From positions 1 to 64,000 of the forward strand of contig JACZJL010000007.1 of NCBI GenBank assembly GCA_014860585.1: a stretch of DNA of 64,000 nucleotides, read 5' to 3'. Each line of letters begins with the position of its first letter. Position 1 is the stretch's first letter. This DNA comes from Bacteroidales bacterium (GTDB lineage Bacteria > Bacteroidota > Bacteroidia > Bacteroidales > 4484-276). The notes beneath the pieces are model-generated. The model was not told the origin of the DNA, did no database searches, and saw only the letters and a program-made list of their open reading frames with translations. Positions 10,544 through 19,000 of this stretch are shown piece after piece. Made by a program: the position numbers and the translations under genes.

Positions 10544-10861
10544 TTAATGTTCATCATTAGTAATCATCATGTCCAAATCATTCTCAGTTTTATCATCCTC
10601 CACTTCGAAGGATGAAAACTCTTCGGGAGGGACCTCCATAACTTCCATTTGATTAATCCGAAAAAAGCGGTTTCCTGGACTGCAACATTCAACAAAACTT
10701 TTTAGGTTTTCCTTCGTTCCTGATGCTGTTATCCCTACCGAATTTTCATTTTCATAATACACCCTACCTGTTATTCCCAATGATGAGGCTTTAGCTTTCA
10801 GGAAATACCTGAAGCCTGTTTTGAACACAGCGCCGGTGATATGGATAGTATAGCAATGCAT
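10544..10861 (-). CDS. acylphosphatase-fold small protein, catalytic Asn missing
   Basis: 105 aa and cytosolic, with no signal peptide. The sequence follows the acylphosphatase family from the first strand: IHITGAVFKTGFRYFL aligns with the phosphate-binding loop GxVQGVGFRxF and keeps the catalytic Arg (R18). The next helix and strand (AKASSLGITGRVYYENENSVGITASG) also fit, but the position of the catalytic Asn in GWVRN is Tyr36. The loop VQGV is changed to VFKT, and the C-terminus has an extra acidic tail (DDKTENDLDMM). Enzyme activity is doubtful; a binding or regulatory role is possible. It lies between a TPR-AraC regulator and the giant surface gene, mirrored at 20.9 kb. A -7 box ends 5 bases before the ATG, so the mRNA may be leaderless. 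Confidence 0.7.
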   Translation of the reverse strand: MHCYTIHITGAVFKTGFRYFLKAKASSLGITGRVYYENENSVGITASGTKENLKSFVECCSPGNRFFRINQMEVMEVPPEEFSSFEVEDDKTENDLDMMITNDEH

Positions 10862-10865
10862 GGGA

Positions 10866-10873
10866 CAAAAGTA
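10866..10873 (-). promoter_or_regulatory. -7 promoter box for cassette 1 operon
   Basis: The minus strand reads TACTTTTG, matching the Bacteroidota TAnnTTTG box. It is followed by GTCCC and then the ATG of the acylphosphatase-fold gene, so transcription would start at or very near that ATG. Confidence 0.45.
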
Positions 10874-10902
10874 AGCTGCCGTTGAGCGAAATACTATACC
10901 CC

Positions 10903-11027
10903 TGCGTAAATAGGTTTGTCTGTGGGTAAATTAATATTCAACACATTGATAAGCAATAGGTTATAATTGCAAATTTACAGGTAAACGCCGGACTGTCTCT
11001 GCGTAAAAAATCCTGTCAATGCGTAAA
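10903..11027. promoter_or_regulatory. array of TGCGTAAA direct repeats, likely operator
   Basis: The octamer TGCGTAAA occurs at 10903, 11000 and 11020, with near copies TGGGTAAA at 10923 and CAGGTAAA at 10978. Start-to-start distances are 20 (10903/10923), 22 (10978/11000) and 20 (11000/11020), two helical turns, as is typical of direct repeats bound by AraC-type proteins. The array fills the gap between a TPR-AraC regulator gene and the operon it probably controls. Confidence 0.5.
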
Positions 11028-11069
11028 AATTCGGATGTAACAACCTGAAAGGGTGGGAATTAATAAATT

Positions 11070-12752
11070 TTATGCCAGAGGTTGTTTTTCGAGCTTCTGC
11101 GCCATTTCCCTAAATTGATGTGGGGTCATCCCGATTGAATGTCTAAATCTTTTGTAAAAATTTGAATTGGATTTAAAACCGGCCATTTCACCAATACCTT
11201 CAACTGAAAGGTGGCTTAACTGTGGATTGTTCAGGCATTCGATGGCTGTCTTCACGCGATATTCAAACAACAGGTCGTAAAAACCCATCTGATACTTGTC
11301 GTTGATGAGTTTTGAAAGGTAGGTACGGTTGGTGTTTAGTTTTTTACAGCATTCTTCCAAACTTATGTCGCACCAGAGGTAAGGTTTTTCCTCGGCCATA
11401 AATTTCTCCAACCTCAGCGCCAGCTCAGCATTGCGGTCTTCGGCGCCAAGCTTATGCATAATGTCATTTTCCGAAAGATTCCTGAGGCAGAATTCAACCT
11501 GCTTTTCAAGTTTCATGGCCTTCAGGTTTTGTTCAACCAGCTTTTTATAGGCTCTGTTCTTAAATCTGAAAAAAACTACCAGAACCATCAGCAGGCTTAC
11601 AGCTATCAGTGAAATCACCATGAAGTATCTTAATTGTAAGCGGTAGCCTCTTATTTTTTGAGCTTCTTCTTTTATTTTAGTTTCTTTTTCCTGAAGGTCA
11701 TACCTGGCCGACATTTCGTTGATCTGGCGCTGAATCCGATCATCAAAAAACCGGGTCATCAAACTGTATGAAACCTTCAGGTACTCATAAGCAGACGGGT
11801 AATCGCCTAACCTGAAACTTATGTCGGCAAGGTAATAATAAGCATACTTGAATAAATTCCGGTTTTCTTCGATGGTTCCTAATTCAAGCGCTTTGAGCAA
11901 AATATTCTTCGCTTTTTCCGGTTCCCCCAAATTTATGTAGATACGTGACAGATTAAGATAGGTGTTGATTGTTTGCGGAAATTTTTGAATGCTCAGAAAA
12001 TTGTTGGCAGCCTTGGTAATTAAATACAATGCTGAATCAGGTATTTTAAGCCTGAGGTAATTATTCCCGAGTTCGTTTTGCGATAATCCCAAATATTCTG
12101 TCAGTTGATATTTTTCCGAAATTTCGATGCAAAGCCTTGAGTACTTATCAACTGAGTCGGCTCTGTTTCCGTCAAAAGGTTTCTTTTCATTCATCAGCGC
12201 AGCCATCCTGCTCAGGGCAAACGCCCTGTTTTTTACATTGATATTTTGACTACCCAATATCCCATAAATCATTGCGATTCCTTTGTTGTATTCCTTCTTT
12301 TGCCGGTAAGCTTCTGCCAGGTAAATTTTTGCATAGATTGTGGAATCGTTTTGGCCTTCCACTTTATTGATAAATTCGAGGATAAGCGGTATTCCTTCAT
12401 CCGGCCTGGACTGAATAATTAGATTTTGTGCCCTTTCCAATAAATTGCCCGGATTGGAAATTGTGTCGAAAGGAAGGACTTCGTAATTCGCTGATAAGGA
12501 GAAGATTTCATCCAGTATCTGAAACTTTGACCGCATTAAATCGAGCTTTGCCCGTTGGATTTCCGTCAGATGTTCATTGTTGTTCAATTGAGCAAGAAGC
12601 AGTTTCAGGGAATCACAGGTTTGGCCGATTAAGTGTTCGGCATGTTCGTACTGTTCGTCAAACTTCTTCGTGCTTGCCGGTTGAGGTATGGAAGCCTGAG
12701 AAGCCACAGCCAGAAGGATTATGACAACTATCTTTTTAGCTTTTGCGAACAT
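11070..12752 (-). CDS. membrane TPR regulator with C-terminal AraC-type HTH
   Basis: 560 aa. It has an N-terminal signal/anchor (MFAKAKKIVVIILLAVASQAS), a TPR region to about residue 350, a single membrane segment (about 371-395, YFMVISLIAVSLLMVLVVFF), a short coiled coil, then an AraC/XylS double helix-turn-helix (about 448-555: LEECCKKLNTNRTYLSKLIN...GIGEMAGFKSNSNFYKRFRHSIGMTPHQFR). The layout places the TPRs in the periplasm and the DNA-binding domain in the cytoplasm, a known Bacteroidota one-component design. It is transcribed in the same direction as, and immediately upstream of, the acylphosphatase-fold/giant operon, with a repeat array between them that is a plausible target. The signal sensed is unknown. 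Confidence 0.85.
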   Translation of the reverse strand: MFAKAKKIVVIILLAVASQASIPQPASTKKFDEQYEHAEHLIGQTCDSLKLLLAQLNNNEHLTEIQRAKLDLMRSKFQILDEIFSLSANYEVLPFDTISNPGNLLERAQNLIIQSRPDEGIPLILEFINKVEGQNDSTIYAKIYLAEAYRQKKEYNKGIAMIYGILGSQNINVKNRAFALSRMAALMNEKKPFDGNRADSVDKYSRLCIEISEKYQLTEYLGLSQNELGNNYLRLKIPDSALYLITKAANNFLSIQKFPQTINTYLNLSRIYINLGEPEKAKNILLKALELGTIEENRNLFKYAYYYLADISFRLGDYPSAYEYLKVSYSLMTRFFDDRIQRQINEMSARYDLQEKETKIKEEAQKIRGYRLQLRYFMVISLIAVSLLMVLVVFFRFKNRAYKKLVEQNLKAMKLEKQVEFCLRNLSENDIMHKLGAEDRNAELALRLEKFMAEEKPYLWCDISLEECCKKLNTNRTYLSKLINDKYQMGFYDLLFEYRVKTAIECLNNPQLSHLSVEGIGEMAGFKSNSNFYKRFRHSIGMTPHQFREMAQKLEKQPLA

Positions 12753-12781
12753 ATAAGTTGTGATATGACTGATTGAAAATA

Positions 12782-12789
12782 CAAAGATA
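12782..12789 (-). promoter_or_regulatory. -7 promoter box of TPR-AraC regulator
   Basis: TATCTTTG on the minus strand lies 30 bases before the regulator ATG and matches TAnnTTTG. Confidence 0.45.
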
Positions 12790-13012
12790 GTATGTTTTCA
12801 GCCAAAGTGTATCCCCCGTATTATAACATCAAACATTTCATCAAAAATGTATCTGTCGAAAAATGATCGTTTCAGAGTGTCAGAAGATAATTGATCAACA
12901 TCACTTTAGCAGAAACCCCCCGATAGCATCGCTTCAAGCGATCCTATCGTTACTCAGGGATTGATCTGGCAGGACGGAGCTTGCTATAGTAGTCCAGACG
13001 AAGCTTTGCCTG

Positions 13013-13049
13013 AAAAACCTGTCAGTCCCGCACGTGCGGGACTGACAGG
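13013..13049 (-). terminator. terminator of the second giant gene
   Basis: A perfect 32-nt palindrome (13018-13049) begins CCTGTCAGTCCCGCA and has the self-complementary centre CACGTG. On the minus strand it is followed by TTTTTC, giving a rho-independent terminator 12 bases after the giant gene's stop. Confidence 0.75.
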
Positions 13050-13060
13050 GATACAACAGA

Positions 13061-16000
13061 TTACATCACCACAATCCTCTTCGTCACAACCGCTCTTCCA
13101 ATCTCCATCCTGATTACATACAATCCAGGCCTGAATCCGCTCACATCGAGCACGGCATCGCTGCCGGTAAAACTGGATTGTTCGATCACCCGTCCATCCA
13201 GGTTAGTGATTGAATAATTGACTTTTTCTTCATTTTCAGGGATCGAAATAGTGACCAGGTCTTCAGCCGGGTTGGGGTAAATATCTACCCGGAATTGTCC
13301 TTCAACGGATTTGATGGTTTCTATGTCTGCGAATTCATCTCCGGACTTAAGAAAATCAACCACCTCCACATGGTCGAACCACGCAACGGAAGTTCGGGTA
13401 GCCAGCACACTCTCGGTAAAGATTCCGGCCTGGATGCAACTGTTCATGTTAATAGTTCCGCTGTACCGCTGTTGCCAGGTTGTTCCGTTGTAGGAGGTCA
13501 ACACCTTGAAGTTGCTGCCGTTGCGTTGGATTTTCATCCAGCGGATCAACTGCGCTACCTGGCTGAGGTTACGCATGGCCTTGTTTTCGATGGTACGGTA
13601 ACCAATGATCACATTGGGATTGTAAAGCCTGGTTTTGAACAGGACGCATCTGGATGCCGGTCCGCAGTTTTCGCGCATCATCACACCGGCCCATCCGCCG
13701 TTTTTCACATCATCGAGGCGGGCGATGACCGTAGATTTTGGTTCACAAATATCCCGGTAAACGAAATGATACACATCTTTCAGGGTGGTGGACTTGCCGG
13801 TGGCTGTGAGCATAAACGTGCCGTCACTGTTACACGGTTCAAAGATTGATGTACCTGCAGCAGCCGGGTCGGTATCGCATTTGAACCAGGGTGGCAGGAT
13901 TGTGCTGCCTTCAGGTACAGTGACCTGAGAATAAACCGTTGCCTGGTTTCCACATAAATCACTCACCACAACCTTAACTTCCACTATCGTGCCCGAATGA
14001 ATACAGGTTAGTGTTGCGGGGGTGATGTTTACAGAGGCGATGCCGGTTTCATTGTCATCATATTCAGCTAACACATCATCGGGCGTAAGAGGGTAAGTTC
14101 CGTCCGGGTTCAGTTCAATTTGACTGTTAACGGGTATGGCAACCGGAGAGTAGAGATCAACTTTCCAGTTCACTGTAAACCAGGCTGAAGGTTCATAGTA
14201 ACCGGCCAGACGGCGGGTTCTGATTTCAATATCTGTGAAGCCATTGACAGGTAAAAGTGTTTCGGGGAAATAAACAGTCCAGTCTGTCCAAACACCGTCT
14301 GTTTTTACTCTGATCTGCAACTCATCGCTACCATTGCCACCGCTTCCGGGAATCAGTTGGGCAGAAACCTCATCATCATTGCAAACAAATTCCTCGATTG
14401 GCGTTTTTATAAGCGAACCTCCAACCGGCGGTGATTCAATGGTCCAGGTGACACTGACGATTTGCGAATCATTGCAATAGCTGGCTTCACGCCAGGTTTG
14501 AATTTCCACAGCCTGAATGACATCCAGCGTGATTTCCATACCAGAAATATATGTTTCCCAATCACTCCAGCTTCCGCCTGTTTGCGTTCTGAATCGTAGT
14601 ATATCAGTTCCATTACCTCCACTCCCTTCAGTAAATGTAGCTGAAACTGTTGTGCCTGATACAACAAGGATTTCATCAGGGAACTTCGTAAATGTTCCGG
14701 CAACCGGCAAAGGTTCCACAGCAATTTTCACCACATTGGATACTGCTGCTCCTGACCAGTCGCTCATGCATTCAACGCGCGCCAGACGACGGAACCAGGT
14801 TTCGGATACAATTCCGGTTTCTGGTGTAAAATCTTTTCCGTTCGCCCCGGATATGTTGAAGAATGTTGGACTCACCGTTGATGCCTGCCATTGATATTCG
14901 AGTGTCCCACTGTAAGTTCCGGCATCGGTGACACTGGCGATTATTCCGGGTATCTCCCCATAGCAGACGTTGGTGACCGTTGCTACAATTTCCCCTGAAA
15001 CAGCAGGGTTGTTGCAAGGATAGAGAGGATCGGTGTTGTAGTTGTATTCGTATGCACCTAGGTCAATCACCGGATCATCCTTTGTTCCGGTTTTGGGCAT
15101 AATGCGCGGGAACCCTTCTCCACGAATATCAAATTCCTCATTGTTGGCTTCACTCAAACCTTTATCAACACATGGAGATGAGCCGGCAATGCGGAAATCC
15201 TTTTCCCAGGAATTGGCAAAATGGGGATAATGGTGGATGTTGTTATCGCCAAAATTGAAGGTTGTATTTCCATCTGACAGGATATCATCTGCACCATCGG
15301 GGAAACAACTGAAATCAATGGTTAATGTTCCGGAGACCGTGGCGATCTGGTGGCCGTAAAAATCGTTATCCTTCTCTCCGAATGGGAATGGTTCAACCTG
15401 GTTTTCCCAAATAATCGAATTTTCCAGGATAGTGGTGCTTTCTACACTGGCAATTCCACCCCCGGCAATGGATGAATTACCTGTTAATGTGCTGTTTATT
15501 GATTCGAAATGCCCCATGATATTCGCACAAGCACCTCCGGCAAACGCGCTGTTGTTGCTTAGAAGACAATTCTCGGTCTTAAGGCTGGAAACCAGGTTCA
15601 GGATACCTCCACCCAGCCGAAGTATATTTAATTGTTCCGGCAGAGTTTCCTGATCCCAGTCAGAAGGCCAGATAGCGTGATTATTCTGTACAATCGAGTT
15701 TTTGATTTTAAATGCTGGCAACTCTTCGTCTTTGAATTCAGGCCGGTTTGTAAGCCGAATAATAAGAGCATTTTGGTTAATTGTGGTCAATGCCCCCTGC
15801 AATTCCCCCAACAGGTAGTTCAAGCCTGAATATTGATTCTTGCCAAAAGGTAACTCTATGTTTCCTTCAAGAAAGTTTTCAAGAAAAGCGATATCCAGCA
15901 AATTAGCCACTGCGCCGCCCATTAGCGCAGTGTTACCTTCATATTCACTGTGATCAATTTCAGCAAGACTTAATAAGCTACCAATTGCACCACCTATCAT

Positions 16001-19000
16001 GCCTTTGTTTCCGAAATATTCGCTTTGAGTAATCATCAGATTGCTCAGCAATGTGAAAATTGCACCACCTCCAAGATCAAGATTTATTGGCATTTCATCA
16101 TTTTTCCCTTCGGGTAAAATGCTTGCAAGGTCAATGGAAATACCTAAGGTTTGATTATTTTCGAAACGGCACTCGGCAAGAGAGGCCGGAACCTGTTCAT
16201 TCAATAGCCCTGAAGCAATCATTGCCAATCCACCTCCGGCCAGCCAAGCTGTGTTATCTTGAAAAAAGCAACGGTTAAAAACGGGTGAAGTTAAAATTGA
16301 AAATATACTTCCCCCAACGACAGATTTATTGTTTAAAAAGTCACTGTCTTCATTCAGGTGAGAGGCAATCAGGTTAGTTACCGCACCCCCAAGCAATGAT
16401 GAATTGCTGTCGAATTTGCATTCTTCCATTTTCATTTCCGCAATAATATTGAAGATTGCTCCACCTGAAATGCCAGCAGGAAAATCCTCAGGCAATTCAA
16501 TTCCCTCAGGCAGTTCTTGGATAAACTCATTAGTAAAATCATACGTTGTATGGTTCTGAGTGAAATCAGAATTTTTAATCAATAATGTCGGGAAATCATC
16601 TTCCTTTTGAACCTTAACTGGTTGGTTGAAGAGGTATCCAACCCACTTTACGGGATTGAATCCGTTTGATTCTTCCGTATTGTTTTGAAAGATCTTTTCG
16701 AATCCTGATACGTTATTTTTATCGTCTGGCAAGAACTCCTCAATGCCCAAAACAGAGACGTTTACGATGGCACCACCAAATGATGATGCATTGTTTTGAA
16801 GAAAACTACAGGTTTCTATTTCCATTCCGGCTTCAATATTTACGATAGCGCCTCCTGCTGCAAGCAGCATCAGCAAGTCAGGTTCTACCTGCTCCGGCCA
16901 TTCAGCATGGTTGTTACTAAAGATCGTATTTGCAATGGTTATGTTAAATTCATCAACTTTGTTTTTATGGATCATCTGGGTATCATGCCAAAATTTTTTA
17001 AGCACTTTGAAAATTGATGGGACCATGTTATACTCCCCGGGTAGCGTTGGTGGTGGAGAAAAGTTGGATTTACCATTACCATTGAGGATCAAATTGAGAA
17101 AATCCTCCGCGAATTCTGCGTTCAATACGTTTAGGATTGCACCCCCGATCAGGGCAGTGTTTTCAATGAAGCCGCAATCTGCAATCTGAGATGAATAATT
17201 AAATATGCTAAGAACTGAACCGCCTGCTGCAGCAATGTTTCCAGATAAATCCACTTTTGAAACTTGCACATTGCTTAGTGTTGAAAATATTGCAGCACCA
17301 CCCATTGCATTGTTGAACTTAAAAGAGCAATCATCCAGAGTGAGCGTGGAGGAAACAGTTGCCAATCCCCCTCCCATGAAAGCCACATTATTCATTATGC
17401 TGCAGTTGGCAATTTGATAATCTCCTCCCATCAACAGCATCCCTGCTCCTGCTACTCCGAACAGGTCCTCGTCTTCTTTTCCTCCTGTATCAAGATCAGC
17501 ACAACCATCACTGATAATGAATCCATCAATAATCACAGAATTTTGTAGGACAGCGGCGGAAGGATCACCACTGATCACTACATGATAGCATTTGCCGGCT
17601 TCCCCGAGATCGCCGCTCAGAATAGTTTCATTATTCTGAAAATTACGTTGTGAAAGGTTATAATCTTCTGGTTCATCTCCGTAAAATCCACCATAAATGG
17701 CTAACCCTTCTTTTACCCGAAAATGCTTGTGACGCGAGGTTGGATTTAATATCTCATGAGATGAGGTCGGTGTATATGTACCTGCTGCAACCCATATTTC
17801 CGTTACATATGGAAGAAGAATTGCCGATTGAAGCTGTGTTCCGTCGAAAGCATTTTCCCAGTTTCGCCCATTTTTAGCACCTCCTCCTTGCGGACTTACA
17901 TAGGCATGTAACAGGGGTGGCAGAACTTCCAGGGTTCCATTGTGCAATGGATGGCTGCTTCCGGACGGGATAATACCATGCCCTGAAAATTCAGCCCTGA
18001 TGACGTGGTTACCGGTAGAGAAATTATCCGGATTGATATTCAGTGTAGCCAAACCGGTACTTGTTACTACTCCGACACTTCCTTTAAAAACATCATCCAC
18101 ATAAAAATCAACTACACCACCATTTGGTGTGGGTATTACGGTCGCTGTCAAATCAAGAGAAGTTGTTCCAAAATCAATGGATTTGTCATCAACTTCCACC
18201 ACTGTCGGGCTTACTGTTCCCAAGCCGAAACTGCTCATTGAATCAAAAGCATCCACATTGGTGTATTCTGGTTGTCCTGACGCATGGGCTGTGATATTGG
18301 CTTCATGCTTCTTCAATACGACCACACCGTAAGATCCCGGATCATACCCTGTAGCATCAAGTGTAATGAAATATTTGTAGTCAACCGCACCGGACTGGGT
18401 GACTTCCCAGTGTCGGTTTGTTGTTAGCAAAGAAGTATTTGGGGGAAGTGTTCCTGTCAGGCCGGTTTCAAATTGTTCTGCCAAAACAATACTGGCAGCA
18501 TCAAGTGCCGTGTATTCAAAAGAAAGCGGCCGATAATAGCCGTCTTTTCCAATTGGAAAAATTTTAATCCCCGTTGCATCAAATCCCCGCGCCAGCTTAC
18601 CATTAATGTGGGCAGTTGGAGAACTGGCTGTAATGGCGCCGGATGACAACAAGGTTAAAACCTGATTTCCGGTAGTAACAACACCATTTTCCAGCGCTAG
18701 TTGATGATCAACGGTTATATTTTGCTCCAAAAGAAATCCACCTGGATTATCCAAAATCAGGTTATAAAATGAAGTTTCTGATGTTCCTTCTATGATTTGC
18801 TGGGTTGAGCCATTGAGTGTTACGGTTGCGGCGCCGGAGGCATAATCACCGTTGTTGGTCCAATCTCCGCCAACACTCAGATTGTGGTTCCCGGATACAT
18901 AAGTTCCATTGGAAATATTCAGGTTCCCGGTGATGTTCAATGGAACGGATGAAGTGACGGTATTTCCCGGGTTGTCAATCATTAAACTGGCAGGTTGGTT

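Larger units (their letters stand above)
12753..13060. other. gene-free interval with inverted repeats
   Basis: About 308 bp between the second giant (ends 13061) and the TPR-AraC gene. It holds the -7 box at 12782, an imperfect inverted repeat at 12921-12949 (CGATAGCATCGCTT with one mismatch in the stem) and the palindromic terminator at 13018-13049. No coding frame is convincing. Confidence 0.6.

Noticed and set aside
13295-13849. 184-codon open frame on the plus strand
   Set aside because: Lies fully inside the second giant gene and mirrors the shadow at 2544; the minus-strand frame has clear T9SS and domain motifs.
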